NCBI GenBank assembly: GCA_029259335.1
Contig: JAPDIY010000031.1
Location: forward strand, 1 to 47,135
Direction of reading: 5' to 3'
Length of the DNA: 47,135 nt
Source of the DNA: Archaeoglobi archaeon
GTDB taxonomy: Archaea; Halobacteriota; Archaeoglobi; Archaeoglobales; Archaeoglobaceae
The notes under the pieces are model-generated. The model saw nothing but the letters and a program-made list of their open reading frames with translations. It had not been told where the DNA came from and searched no databases. The position numbers were made by a program, and so were the translations under genes. Each line of letters begins with the position of its first letter. The stretch's first letter is position 1. Below are positions 1 to 8,402 of this stretch, piece after piece.

Positions 1-1134
1 TTTGCCACTGACATCAACAGCTTTGACATAAGGCGTGGTGTAACGATCATCTCCGGCCTTATACGGGCTCACAGATATCCCAAACGAAAGACTACCGACG
101 TTCAGTCCGATGTACGTGCTGAGGTCGAGTTTAGAATTGGATTGGTAGGGTTTTTCGAAGTTTATACTCCTTGTCCCTTTAAATGGACCTCTGGCATAGT
201 ATGGAGGAGACGAAGGGGGATTGTAGTTACCGATAATCTGCGGAGTTGATAGACCTCCAATCGCTGTAGGATAGAATAGTTCGTACTTCCAGTATATCTC
301 GAAGTCATCATCCCACACCGCATGCCGTTCATACCTGTATTCCACATCTCCCCAAACTATAGCCCTCTTTCCGTTCGAGATGTAATCGCTCAGTTCACCG
401 ATCTGCGATATTGTCTTCTTCTTTCCGTTTGAGTGCCACATTGAGGACGGGCATGGTGAGTTAGGGTTTGTAGAGATGCAGGAACTTCCCCAGCTCTCGA
501 TGTACATTACAGAGACTGGCGCATCTCGAAGTCCAAAGGCTACCTTCAAACCGGGAATACTGTTCAGGTACGTGAGCTTCGTATCCGCAACGCAGACGTC
601 TGGGTTGCTGGATATATAACACGCTGTTTGAAGATCGAGTTGTCTGGAGGATTGTTTACCAGATGCTGATCTCTCAAATTCAGTCTTCAGCCTCACTTCT
701 GTCATGGGTTTAACCACATCAGTCTGTATAATCCTGCTGAATCCGCCACTCTTCGATATAACAACAACCGCATATTCGGGAGAATCAAAGATTGGCTTTG
801 CTTCTCCATTTCTTCCGTCTCTCATTCCTACCTGCACCATCTTTATGAAATCCTTGACAACAATGGCTTCACCACACTTCACCTTCTCCCTGTAGATTAC
901 CTCGCTTGTCCCGTTTTTAGTTGGATTATAAGAAGTTGGAAATCGATGGACTGCTATGAAGCAAACACCATCAGCTTTAGGAGTTTCAACCCTTATTTTC
1001 ACAAGTGCCAGTGGCTTCCCCTCAAGCCAGGAGTTGAAGAGAATGCTCATTTCATCGTTCGCCGCCATTGCTACCGCTATCCCACTCATCGTCAGGGGGA
1101 GTAAGACCAGTACGAGTTTCTTTACACTGCCCAT
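1..1134 (-). CDS. Secreted six-cysteine protein of unknown function, C-terminus beyond window
   Basis: I read this gene directly from the minus strand. An uninterrupted frame starts with ATG at 1134 and is still open at base 1, giving 378 codons. The product begins with a basic/hydrophobic signal peptide ending near AVAMAAND, so it should be exported. It is a paralogue of the 406-residue protein at 45892-47112 and matches it along its whole length, so only about 28 residues are missing. Six cysteines are shared by the two proteins (contexts VCF, KCGEA, ACYI, DVCV, SCIS, PCPS), which would suit disulfides outside the cell. The C-terminal half is rich in Tyr, Trp and Pro (NYNPPSSPPYYARGP). A TATA box about 26 nt before the ATG suggests a leaderless transcript. 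I recognise no family and assign no function. Confidence 0.85.
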   Translation of the reverse strand, partial: MGSVKKLVLVLLPLTMSGIAVAMAANDEMSILFNSWLEGKPLALVKIRVETPKADGVCFIAVHRFPTSYNPTKNGTSEVIYREKVKCGEAIVVKDFIKMVQVGMRDGRNGEAKPIFDSPEYAVVVISKSGGFSRIIQTDVVKPMTEVRLKTEFERSASGKQSSRQLDLQTACYISSNPDVCVADTKLTYLNSIPGLKVAFGLRDAPVSVMYIESWGSSCISTNPNSPCPSSMWHSNGKKKTISQIGELSDYISNGKRAIVWGDVEYRYERHAVWDDDFEIYWKYELFYPTAIGGLSTPQIIGNYNPPSSPPYYARGPFKGTRSINFEKPYQSNSKLDLSTYIGLNVGSLSFGISVSPYKAGDDRYTTPYVKAVDVSGK

Positions 1135-1154
1135 GGTTGTATATCGCACAGCAA

Positions 1155-1166
1155 GTATATAAATTT
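1155..1166 (-). promoter_or_regulatory. TATA box of the left secreted-protein gene
   Basis: On the minus strand the sequence AAATTTATATAC lies about 26 nt before the ATG at 1134. This is the usual archaeal TATA-to-start distance for a leaderless mRNA. An inverted repeat sits a further 24 nt upstream. Confidence 0.55.
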
Positions 1167-1189
1167 ATCATTCAACTTCTATTTTAACG

Positions 1190-1206
1190 TTCAGTAAAAT
1201 ACTGAA
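1190..1206. promoter_or_regulatory. Perfect 7-bp inverted repeat, candidate operator
   Basis: TTCAGTA-AAA-TACTGAA is a perfect dyad with a 3-bp spacer. It lies between the stop codon of the FilR1-type regulator (1228) and the TATA box of the secreted-protein gene (about 1160). A position just upstream of the TATA/BRE suits an activator site. Half-site-like CTGAA recurs at 1221-1225. Binding by the neighbouring regulator is inferred from position only. Confidence 0.45.
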
Positions 1207-1227
1207 TATTAAGGAATTTGCTGAATG

Positions 1228-1980
1228 TTAAGAGAATTGCTTAACTTCCCTCGACCTTAACTTATAGTACTCGAAGAGTTTCAACCCCCATCTGACGGCA
1301 TCCTCCGTCCTGCAAATCAAGATGTTCTGCGCATCGTAGACTCCATCAAGCTTGTACAGCGCCATGGCAAAGCCCTTCTCCGACACCACGAAAGCCAGTC
1401 TGACGTTATCGCACACGTACATCTTCCCGTGTCTCAGGAACTCATTCAGCTTTGTTCCAGCTCTTTTAACAGTGATGTCGAAAACGTCTTTGGTTAGGAT
1501 GAGCTCCACGTCAGTGTTGCTGGCGATGCTGGCAAACAACTCCGGAAATCTCTCATGATAGACCGAAGATAAACCCTTAGCCCATCCAGATTCCGTCAGA
1601 ATTCCCTCCAGCTCATCATGAAACTCGTAGGGGTTTTTCCTCACGCTTACCCAGCATCCGTCGAGCATGTAGATTTTCTCAAACACCTCATGCGGGATCG
1701 CAGCCAAATCGTGCTCGCTGAAGAATTTTCCCACAAGGCTAACGACACCTTCAAGCTTTCTCAGTCTGGCATTGAACTCTAAAACCAGCAGCCCGAGCTT
1801 CGATGTTTGGTAGCAGACCCTTTTACCTTTAAGCCTTCTCACGAGTCCCGATCTCAGCAGAGGTTTGAGGTGGAATAGCACCGCCTGCTTCGACCTTCCG
1901 GTTATTTTCGATACCTCGCTGAGTTCTCTCCTATTCCTGAGCGATTCCAGAAGTTCGAGCTGGGAGGGGCTGAGCTTCAT
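1228..1980 (-). CDS. Winged-helix transcriptional regulator with FilR1-type (DUF1724) C-terminal domain
   Basis: The protein has 250 residues. Residues 1-70 form an ArsR-like winged helix (LELLESLRNRRELSEVSKIT, recognition helix around KQAVLFHLKPLLRSG). The rest resembles the FilR1/DUF1724 sensor domain of euryarchaeal regulators, including the FFSEHDLAAIP stretch near residues 87-97 that marks the start of that domain. Such proteins are cytoplasmic regulators; ligands are mostly unknown, and FilR1 itself is linked to methanogenesis control. The gene lies directly upstream of the secreted-protein gene on the same strand, and a perfect inverted repeat follows its stop codon, so control of that neighbour is plausible. 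A TATA-like AAAAGTTTTATGC lies about 28 nt upstream of the ATG. Confidence 0.8.
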   Translation of the reverse strand: MKLSPSQLELLESLRNRRELSEVSKITGRSKQAVLFHLKPLLRSGLVRRLKGKRVCYQTSKLGLLVLEFNARLRKLEGVVSLVGKFFSEHDLAAIPHEVFEKIYMLDGCWVSVRKNPYEFHDELEGILTESGWAKGLSSVYHERFPELFASIASNTDVELILTKDVFDITVKRAGTKLNEFLRHGKMYVCDNVRLAFVVSEKGFAMALYKLDGVYDAQNILICRTEDAVRWGLKLFEYYKLRSREVKQFS

Positions 1981-2045
1981 ACAACAATATCAATCACACA
2001 AAATAGCATAAAACTTTTCCTATTGCTGACACATATCAACTGCAA

Positions 2046-2058
2046 ACCTTAAATAAAA
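2046..2058 (+). promoter_or_regulatory. TATA box of the HD-domain gene
   Basis: ACCTTAAATAAAA lies about 28 nt before the ATG at 2080. It supports a leaderless transcript and argues for that ATG over the TTG at 2065. Confidence 0.5.
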
Positions 2059-2079
2059 TTTGAATTGAGTCGAGCAGCG

Positions 2080-2628
2080 ATGGATATCCCTCCCGACGTT
2101 CTCGAACTCTGGGATAAGTACGGGCTGGATAACTCGGTCAGGAGGCACTGCACTACTGTCGCAAAAATTGCGGTTAAAATCGCGGAGAACATAAAGAAGA
2201 ACGGCTACGATGTTGACATGGATGCCGTGCTTAAGGGAGCATTGCTGCACGACATAGGCAGAGCCATAACTCACGATCCTTTCCAGCACTTCATAAAATC
2301 TGCCGAAATCCTGAGAAAGGAAGGAGTGGATGAGAAAATAGTCAGAATAGCTGAAAGGCATTTCAGCGCTGGCCTTACTGCTGAAGAAGCTGAGAAGCTT
2401 GGGCTTGAACCTAAAGATTATCTTCCAGAAAGCTTGGAGGAGAAGATTGTGAGCTTCGCAGATAATCTGGCCGTGGGGGACAGACAGGGCAGCTTTGAGG
2501 ACTTCATGAAAAGGCTGGATGAAATTGACAGAAGGAATCATGAGCTGAGGTGGCTGACCGAGAGGACGAGGGAAAGAGCAAGGAAGATAAAGAACGAGCT
2601 TGAAAAGCTGAGTGGGATGAGCTTCTGA
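2080..2628 (+). CDS. HD-domain (HDIG) phosphohydrolase family protein
   Basis: The protein has 182 residues from the ATG at 2080; an in-frame TTG at 2065 is possible but fits the TATA box less well. The metal-binding HD signature is clear: H23, the HD pair at H57-D58 inside LLHDIGRA, H65, the ERHF histidine near residue 93, and a late Asp in SFADNL. It belongs to a small archaeal HDIG family of unknown substrate. Family members elsewhere hydrolyse nucleotides or phosphomonoesters, so a cytosolic phosphohydrolase is the best general call. Its TGA overlaps the ATG of the next gene (ATGA), so the two are probably translationally coupled. Confidence 0.85.
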   Translation: MDIPPDVLELWDKYGLDNSVRRHCTTVAKIAVKIAENIKKNGYDVDMDAVLKGALLHDIGRAITHDPFQHFIKSAEILRKEGVDEKIVRIAERHFSAGLTAEEAEKLGLEPKDYLPESLEEKIVSFADNLAVGDRQGSFEDFMKRLDEIDRRNHELRWLTERTRERARKIKNELEKLSGMSF

Positions 2629-3452
2629 TGATTCATGCACTTTTACTTTTCATCGCCGTTCTTGCCGTCTCATCTGCGGCAATTTTCGCTTTTCTTGCCT
2701 CAGCTCCGGGAGTGGTGGCTGCGTTCTGGAGGCTGGCAATCTCCATACCTTTCATCTTCCTGATTTACAGACCCAGAAAAATTCAACTCTCCCGAATGCC
2801 AATCTTTGCGGGATTTGCTTTAGCCCTGCACTTTTCCTTCTGGATTGAGTCCCTCTTCCACGCCTCGATTGCTGTAAGTACAACCATAGTCTGTACTCAC
2901 TCTCTGTTCTCAGGCCTCTTTGCCTACCTATGGGGCGAGAAACCAAGACCTAATCAGATTCTTGGTGTGGTTGTGGCGATGATCGGCGTTTACTTCCTGA
3001 GTGGAGCCGATGCAAGATCAGACGTTTATGGCATAGTCTTGGCTCTTGCTGGTGCGGTTGCTGGAGGGTATTACTTCGCCTCTGCCAGATTTGCCAGAGA
3101 TGTGGATTTTCCCTCTTACATCCTCCTGACGTACTCGTCAGCAGCCATCTTTTCCTTCTTGGCCTGTCTAATAGTATCAAAACCGATAGTCGGATACCCA
3201 TTCAACACGTGGATTTTCCTTATTCTTCTCGCTTTAATTCCCATGCTCATTGGCCACACTCTGCTCAATTACGTGCTAAGGCACATGGAAGTTCTGCCTG
3301 TAACTGCAAGCGTTATCGGTGAGGCTGTTGGGGCTGCGATTCTTGCTGCCATCTTCCTCAATCAGACTCTCCAGCCTGATGCGTATCTTTATATGTTTGT
3401 CATACTCTTCGGAATAGCCATAACCTTCGTGAAGTCATTTTCCAGCAAGTGA
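2628..3452 (+). CDS. EamA/DMT-family membrane transporter
   Basis: The 274-residue protein is almost entirely hydrophobic, with about ten predicted membrane helices arranged as two EamA repeats. Typical features are the APGVVAAFWRLAIS segment in the first repeat and GEAVGAAILAAIFLNQTL near the C-terminus. Family members export or exchange small metabolites such as amino acids or nucleotide-related compounds; the substrate cannot be read from sequence. The start overlaps the stop of the HD-domain gene by one base, so the two form an operon. Its 3' end overlaps the convergent symporter gene by 18 bp. Confidence 0.85.
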   Translation: MIHALLLFIAVLAVSSAAIFAFLASAPGVVAAFWRLAISIPFIFLIYRPRKIQLSRMPIFAGFALALHFSFWIESLFHASIAVSTTIVCTHSLFSGLFAYLWGEKPRPNQILGVVVAMIGVYFLSGADARSDVYGIVLALAGAVAGGYYFASARFARDVDFPSYILLTYSSAAIFSFLACLIVSKPIVGYPFNTWIFLILLALIPMLIGHTLLNYVLRHMEVLPVTASVIGEAVGAAILAAIFLNQTLQPDAYLYMFVILFGIAITFVKSFSSK

Positions 3453-4955
3453 AAGGACAACTGCCGTAAGCAGACTTGCAATAAATCCCGGCAGAACAGA
3501 GTATACTGGTATTCCTGCTATGTAAATCGTTTTTCCGAACATAGCAAAGGTGACAAGTGTGACGGTGAATCCTATAACCATGCTGAGTCTGGCAGCATTT
3601 CTGCTCATTCTCTGCCAGTACAGGCCAAGTATTATGGGGAAGAAGAAACAGTTGACCATCAACGATAAAGCGGCCCAGATGAACCATGCGAGCAGTTGCT
3701 GTGGTGAGAGGGCGATGATGAGGGAGCCGAAACCTATGAGTGGTATTACCAGAAGATTTATTCTTTTCACAGCTTTATCCGAAATGTTTTGCCCTAAGGC
3801 GTTTCGCACCACATCGTAGCTGATGTTGTTCGCAGCAGTCAGAATCAGCCTGTCGGTTGTTGACATCACCCCAGCGAGTATTGTCGGGAGTAGGAGAACA
3901 AAGAGCCAGTAAGGTAAGGCTTTGCTGGCAATAGTCGGGTATGCCATGTCCGACCACTTTACCTCGATGCTTCCCAGCGTCAAGCTCGGAATGTCGATCA
4001 TCCCTTCCGCCCACGCAACTCTCGCAGCCATGCCGGCTAAAGCTGTCAGCATAATTGCTGTAAAGCCAATTATGTACATGACAAGCGGTGACCACCTCGT
4101 GTAGCTTATTTTCCTGAAGGTCAGCATGTTGTTCACAATGTGTGGAGCCACCATCAGACCAAGAGGAACTGTTATGCCGAAGAGTGTAAGATTGTAAACC
4201 CAGCCTGCTAAGGGCACTGCAGCGGGAGCGAAGGGTTTGCTGAGATACTTTGCGAACATAAAATCTTCTGCCACACCCCTCGTTGCATTCTGAATCTCAG
4301 GCATCGCAATCAAAGCCTGATTCATTGCCTCGAATCCACCAACCCACGAGATTATCAGCGGGACGGTGATGTATATGCCAAGAAGCATCAGAACGGATTG
4401 CAAAAATGTGGTCCATGCAGTCGAGAACATCCCACCGCTCATGACGTAGGCGACAACGATTACCGCTGCAATAACAGCACCCATCCAGTATGGGATTCCG
4501 AGGACTATCTGGCTGACAACTCCAATTGCCGTGTACTGGCCTATGAGGTAAACAAAGCAGGTTACTGCCGAGATAACTCCAGCAAGTACTCTCATCACTT
4601 TGGGGTCGTTGTAGCGATACGCCAGATAGTCCTGAATCGTCAGAATGCCATTCCTATCCTTCAGTCTGAACAACCTGTGTCCGATGACGATCGTTCCGAA
4701 GGCAATGGCAAAAGGAGGACCAATTATCCTTTCCCATACATTTGCCCACCCCGTTGTGAAAGCAAGCCCGGCAACGCCGATTAAAGTCATGCCACTGAAA
4801 ACACTACCGATCATGAGAAGGCTGTACGTCCAGAAGCCAAGCTGACCGCTTGCTGCAACAAAATCAGCCAGTGTTTTTGTTCTCTTTGCCCCAATGTACG
4901 CTATAACCCCTATGGAGACAAGATAGACTGCAAAGACTATCAGCGGGATAAGCAA
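3435..4955 (-). CDS. Sodium:solute symporter (SSS) family permease
   Basis: The 506-residue integral membrane protein has about 13 helices and the SSS-family layout: an N-terminal GVIAYIGAKRTKTLADFVAASG segment, the AYVMSGGMFSTAWTTFLQ region typical of the fourth to fifth helices, and a conserved TILAGVMSTTDRLILTAANN stretch in the eighth helix region that carries sodium-site hydroxyl residues. It resembles proline/pantothenate/carboxylate symporters, but substrate is not decidable. The start is TTG, immediately after the TAA of a 38-codon upstream ORF that carries a good GAGGTGAT ribosome binding site, so translation is coupled to that small gene. Confidence 0.87.
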   Translation of the reverse strand: MLIPLIVFAVYLVSIGVIAYIGAKRTKTLADFVAASGQLGFWTYSLLMIGSVFSGMTLIGVAGLAFTTGWANVWERIIGPPFAIAFGTIVIGHRLFRLKDRNGILTIQDYLAYRYNDPKVMRVLAGVISAVTCFVYLIGQYTAIGVVSQIVLGIPYWMGAVIAAVIVVAYVMSGGMFSTAWTTFLQSVLMLLGIYITVPLIISWVGGFEAMNQALIAMPEIQNATRGVAEDFMFAKYLSKPFAPAAVPLAGWVYNLTLFGITVPLGLMVAPHIVNNMLTFRKISYTRWSPLVMYIIGFTAIMLTALAGMAARVAWAEGMIDIPSLTLGSIEVKWSDMAYPTIASKALPYWLFVLLLPTILAGVMSTTDRLILTAANNISYDVVRNALGQNISDKAVKRINLLVIPLIGFGSLIIALSPQQLLAWFIWAALSLMVNCFFFPIILGLYWQRMSRNAARLSMVIGFTVTLVTFAMFGKTIYIAGIPVYSVLPGFIASLLTAVVLSLAGK

Positions 4956-5072
4956 TTAGATCACCTCGCCATCTCTCCACCTCAACCCCCAGATTAGAAG
5001 TAGAACAATCTGAACAGCAACTGTAGTGACAATACACCCAAATGTCACTGGCTCCATACCGAAAATGCTCAT
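4956..5072 (-). CDS. Small single-helix membrane protein, probable symporter accessory subunit
   Basis: This 38-residue ORF starts with ATG at 5072 and ends with TAA directly abutting the TTG start of the symporter. It begins MSIFGMEPVTF, has one hydrophobic helix (roughly residues 12-30) and ends with charged RWRDGEVI. Small proteins of this size and position are annotated next to SSS transporters in other archaea as symporter small accessory proteins; I assign it to that group by size, topology and context rather than by detailed similarity. A TATA box lies about 28 nt upstream of its ATG, so it is the first gene of the unit. Confidence 0.65.
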   Translation of the reverse strand: MSIFGMEPVTFGCIVTTVAVQIVLLLIWGLRWRDGEVI

Positions 5073-5093
5073 GTCACATTGAGCCAATGGATC

Positions 5094-5108
5094 AAATATT
5101 AAAATTTC
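5094..5108 (-). promoter_or_regulatory. BRE/TATA of the symporter operon
   Basis: On the minus strand GAAATTTTAATATTT precedes the ATG at 5072 by about 28 nt. The next gene upstream ends at 5144, so this is the only plausible promoter for the two-gene symporter unit. Confidence 0.5.
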
Positions 5109-5143
5109 GATTCCTGCTTAGATTTGTGAGCATAACGAAACCT

Positions 5144-6358
5144 TTATGCTGGTTTAAACCTCAAAATCGCGGCAATACCACCGAATGCTTTGTAAAGTAT
5201 CTCTCCCTCTTCACTTTCAGTTGAGAGAAACTCGACCCTTGAGCCCATACTCTCCGCAAGCTCTGAGAGCTCAAGAACAACATCCTTCCTCTCGACCTCC
5301 TCCATCTGCACATTGTCCTCCTCGCAGAACGGTGGTCTCTCCACACCTTCTCTGACCGTCATAACCTTCTCCTTCCCGCACTTCGGACATCTGTATTTTA
5401 CCCTTTCATAACGTAGATCTTCGGATATAAGCAGGGTATCGACCGCTCCGAGCTCAATATATCTCCTAACTTCTTCCTCACCGTACGCAGCAAGCCCGTC
5501 TTTGGCTACCTCCTTCAAAAACCTCTGCATCAGGTTCTTCTCCCTGATTATATCAACTTCCTGTAGAACGTCCTTTGCCTTCTCCACAAGCTCGTAAAGT
5601 CCGCTTTCGTCGGTGTAGCCAACATCGAAAAGACCGAGAACCTTCTTTTGCAACTCGTGGTGCAGATATTCCCCTTCATAGAACTCCTCTTTTGTTGGAG
5701 ATGGTCCACCGATGAGTATTCCTATCAGCTTGTCCTTGTACGGCAGTAGAGCTTCACTTGCCATCTCTCCAACCTTTTTGTAGAATTCATGGATGGCTAT
5801 CTCTCTCAACCTTTCAAACCTCACGCTGCTCTGCCCTCCCTGCCTGTGCTTTCCCGGAACCATTGACGTATCCCAGTCAAGAACCTCGATCCTCTTCCCC
5901 TTCAACAGCCCCACTGTTGCCTCCCTTCGGTCAATAACAATGAGACCGTAGAGTTTCTTGTCTACCAGCATCTCCTTAAGCGGGTCGAGGTAGAACTTGG
6001 AGTCGCAATGGTACTTGTATAGCGGCACAGGTTCTGGAGGCTCTATTATCTCCGTTATGTGCTTCTCCTTGCCGTCTATGTTAACAACACCGCTTATTAT
6101 CACCATTCCGTTCTGGGGTGGCTTCCTGAAGTGCTTTAACCTGTTCAAAATAGCCTCTATGCCAGCAAGCACATTCGTTCTGGTCTGCTTCGACTTAATG
6201 TTTGAAGCCTGACTCAGTTCGCTCCTCAGCTGATTCGCAATGTCCGGTATGTTTTTATCTGGTGGAATGTAAAGGGTAATAAGCTCCGTACCTTTACCCT
6301 TGTATTTTTCAAGTTCTTCGATTTTCCTCTTAAACTCGTACATCATTTTCTGGGACAT
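5144..6358 (-). CDS. prf1: Peptide chain release factor aRF1
   Basis: This archaeal aRF1 has 404 residues from the ATG at 6358. It recognises all three stop codons and triggers peptidyl-tRNA hydrolysis on the ribosome. The stop-codon recognition motif NIKS is at residues 53-56, a YHCDSKF element near 116-122 matches the YxCxxxF motif, and the catalytic GGQ is at 174-176. A minidomain with CPKCG follows near residue 335. I reject the upstream in-frame ATG at 6391 because GGAGGTGGTG sits just before 6358 and that ATG shares one base with the uppS stop. It is the last gene of the lysS operon. Confidence 0.95.
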   Translation of the reverse strand: MSQKMMYEFKRKIEELEKYKGKGTELITLYIPPDKNIPDIANQLRSELSQASNIKSKQTRTNVLAGIEAILNRLKHFRKPPQNGMVIISGVVNIDGKEKHITEIIEPPEPVPLYKYHCDSKFYLDPLKEMLVDKKLYGLIVIDRREATVGLLKGKRIEVLDWDTSMVPGKHRQGGQSSVRFERLREIAIHEFYKKVGEMASEALLPYKDKLIGILIGGPSPTKEEFYEGEYLHHELQKKVLGLFDVGYTDESGLYELVEKAKDVLQEVDIIREKNLMQRFLKEVAKDGLAAYGEEEVRRYIELGAVDTLLISEDLRYERVKYRCPKCGKEKVMTVREGVERPPFCEEDNVQMEEVERKDVVLELSELAESMGSRVEFLSTESEEGEILYKAFGGIAAILRFKPA

Positions 6359-7119
6359 CACACCACCTCCTGACTCCTTCTGAACTGCCAAGACCTTATA
6401 GCCCTCAGCAGATCTATCTTTCTGAACTCAGGCCAGTAAACATCGCAGAAGTACGCTATGCTGTTTGCAGCCTGCCATGGGAGGAAGTTCGAAAGTCTCT
6501 GCTCTCCGCCAGTCCTTATTATCAGGTCAACTTTTGAGTACTTCCCATCACCATATAAATGTTCTTCAACCATCTTTTTATCTATCTCGTCCGGTGAAAT
6601 TCTGCCCTCTTCAACCTTACGCAAAATTGCCCTTACGGCATCCATTATCTCCTGTCTCCCACCATAAGCTACTGCTATGTTCAGAAAATGCCTCCTGTGC
6701 TTGCTTGTGATCTTTTCAACTTCTTCTACTGTTTTCAAAAGGTTTCTGGGCAACATGTCCTTTCTTCCGACGATCTTTACCCTCATCTCTCTCTCATAGG
6801 TTCTTTTGTCCTTTAGAATTCGCATCAATTCCCTTTCAAGCAGGCTGAAGATATTTCTCTTCTCGGCCTCACTTCTGTTGAAGTTTTCAGTAGAGAATGC
6901 GTAAAGTGTGAGCATTCTGACTCCAAGCTCCCAGCACCACTCGAGAACTTCCTCAGCTTTTTTAGAACCGAAAAAGTGTCCCTGATACGGCTTTAGACCC
7001 TTTTTTCTCGCAAATCTTCTGTTTCCGTCCATAATAATCGCTATGTGCTCTGGAATATTGCCCTTCCTAACACTCCTGAGTAACCTGTTTTCATAAATTC
7101 TATAAACCAGCCCTATCAT
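6358..7119 (-). CDS. uppS: cis-Prenyltransferase (polyprenyl diphosphate synthase)
   Basis: The 253-residue protein is a cytosolic cis-prenyltransferase that condenses isopentenyl diphosphate onto an allylic diphosphate. In archaea the product feeds dolichol-type carriers for glycosylation. The family signature HIAIIMDGNRRFARKKGL is present with catalytic Asp31, followed by a LYAFSTENFNR motif and the C-terminal DLIIRTGGEQRLSNFLPWQ motif. Its length is normal. It overlaps DUF2551 by four bases (ATGA) and prf1 by one, so it is translated as part of the lysS-prf1 operon. Confidence 0.95.
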   Translation of the reverse strand: MIGLVYRIYENRLLRSVRKGNIPEHIAIIMDGNRRFARKKGLKPYQGHFFGSKKAEEVLEWCWELGVRMLTLYAFSTENFNRSEAEKRNIFSLLERELMRILKDKRTYEREMRVKIVGRKDMLPRNLLKTVEEVEKITSKHRRHFLNIAVAYGGRQEIMDAVRAILRKVEEGRISPDEIDKKMVEEHLYGDGKYSKVDLIIRTGGEQRLSNFLPWQAANSIAYFCDVYWPEFRKIDLLRAIRSWQFRRSQEVV

Positions 7120-7409
7120 TCAAATTCCTCAATAATCTGCCTTACAAGATCAGCATATTCATTTTTCAAGTAGTATCTGTTTTTTTCACCTAGTTCTGTC
7201 TTCAAGATCCCAAGCCTTGCACTTATCAGCCCCACCATTGCCGATACGCCTCTTGGGCTGATTGAATACCCTTTTTCAGCTAGCATTTTGTGAATTTCAG
7301 AGGTTGTGAACTTCTTTCCTTCAAGCAGCACCTTGAGTAACTCTTTTCTCAGTCCGTTTTTATCCCTTTCAAGATACTTTCTAACTCTCGTCTCTACCTC
7401 TCCATTCAT
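7116..7409 (-). CDS. DUF2551 family small winged-helix protein
   Basis: The 97-residue basic protein matches the DUF2551 pattern: KYLERDKNGLRKELLKVLL, then FTTSEIHKMLAEKGYSISP and RGVSAMVGLISARLGIL. The fold is expected to be a winged helix, so a DNA- or RNA-binding role is likely, though none is established. It lies between the radical SAM gene (9-bp gap) and uppS (4-bp overlap) and is co-transcribed with translation genes. Confidence 0.8.
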   Translation of the reverse strand: MNGEVETRVRKYLERDKNGLRKELLKVLLEGKKFTTSEIHKMLAEKGYSISPRGVSAMVGLISARLGILKTELGEKNRYYLKNEYADLVRQIIEEFE

Positions 7410-7418
7410 GCTCGGACC

Positions 7419-8402
7419 TCAGATTTCGGTAACTTCAATCACTATTCTGTTCGAAGTCGGATATCTCTCGACCAAGCTCAGCTTCAACCCTTCAGATTTT
7501 AAAGCTTCTCTAATCACAATATCTATCTCAGGAGAGGTTTCGATGCAATCATCAAACCTGACGTATTCAACCCTCCACTCATTCAGGACCCTCTCAGCAA
7601 GGTCAAGATCTCCCTCAATTCTGCAGCAGATAACCGTACCGTCTCTTGTTATGGCATAGAAGTCTGGATGGTTCATCGCCATCCTTATCAGCCTTCTCCT
7701 GAACTGGGCAACATCCTTAAACCTCGCACTACAGTAGTGAAACTTCTCAGCCTCCTCGTATGCTCTCACAACCTCCTGATTCTCCACGTAGTAGTCCTTT
7801 ACCTTGTACCCTTTTCCAACTATGTTTTCCCAGTTTCTCTCACTGACCTCAAGCTGATTCACGTTGAGGAATGCATCAAGTTCGTTCACAATCTCGACGA
7901 TTCTCCTTTCGAATCTTATAGCAGGAATTTCAAAACCAGCATCTATGCCGAGCTTTTTGGCTGCCTTAATGGGTTCAATGTAGGCGTCTGGATTCCTCAG
8001 TTCTGGAGGGTGAAACCTTATCTCATCAACTCCGCTAAGCTTTTTCAGCTTCTCCTCACCTGCAGGAAGGGACGTGTAAAGGTGGATGTGCATATCAAAT
8101 TTTTTTGCGATATCGACAAATTTAGCAACCCTTTCAAGCTTCAGCAAAGGCTCTCCACCCGTTATTGCCACTCCTTCTGCCTCCATCATCTCTGCCTCCT
8201 CAAAAAAGTCCCTGACTGACTTTACTTCTCTCTCGTTTGCGTAAGTAACATCTTTTCCGAATTTGGCATGAGAAACAGGGCAGTAGAAGCATCTATTGTT
8301 GCATAAGCCAGTAACGAACAGTACCAGCTTCGCCCCCTTCCTGCACAGCTTGCAACCTTCGGGGAGGTAGCTGTAATAGCTGCCAGCCTCAATTCTTCTC
8401 AT
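7419..8402 (-). CDS. Radical SAM protein, COG2108 type
   Basis: The 327-residue protein has a radical SAM cluster motif CNNRCFYC (Cys34, Cys38, Cys41) followed by the GGEPLLK SAM-binding motif near residue 100. An extra cysteine pair precedes it (CKLC, 17-20). Overall it resembles the archaeal COG2108 family, annotated as related to pyruvate formate-lyase activating enzyme; the true substrate is unknown. Its start overlaps the lysS stop by 14 bp, and it sits in an operon with lysS, uppS and prf1. That conserved-looking context suggests RNA or protein modification, which is inference only. Confidence 0.85.
   Translation of the reverse strand: MRRIEAGSYYSYLPEGCKLCRKGAKLVLFVTGLCNNRCFYCPVSHAKFGKDVTYANEREVKSVRDFFEEAEMMEAEGVAITGGEPLLKLERVAKFVDIAKKFDMHIHLYTSLPAGEEKLKKLSGVDEIRFHPPELRNPDAYIEPIKAAKKLGIDAGFEIPAIRFERRIVEIVNELDAFLNVNQLEVSERNWENIVGKGYKVKDYYVENQEVVRAYEEAEKFHYCSARFKDVAQFRRRLIRMAMNHPDFYAITRDGTVICCRIEGDLDLAERVLNEWRVEYVRFDDCIETSPEIDIVIREALKSEGLKLSLVERYPTSNRIVIEVTEI

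Noticed and set aside
2020-2640. Long minus-strand open frame (about 206 codons) over the HD-domain gene
   Set aside because: It lies antisense to a gene with clear HD motifs and its own residues look unlike a protein family.
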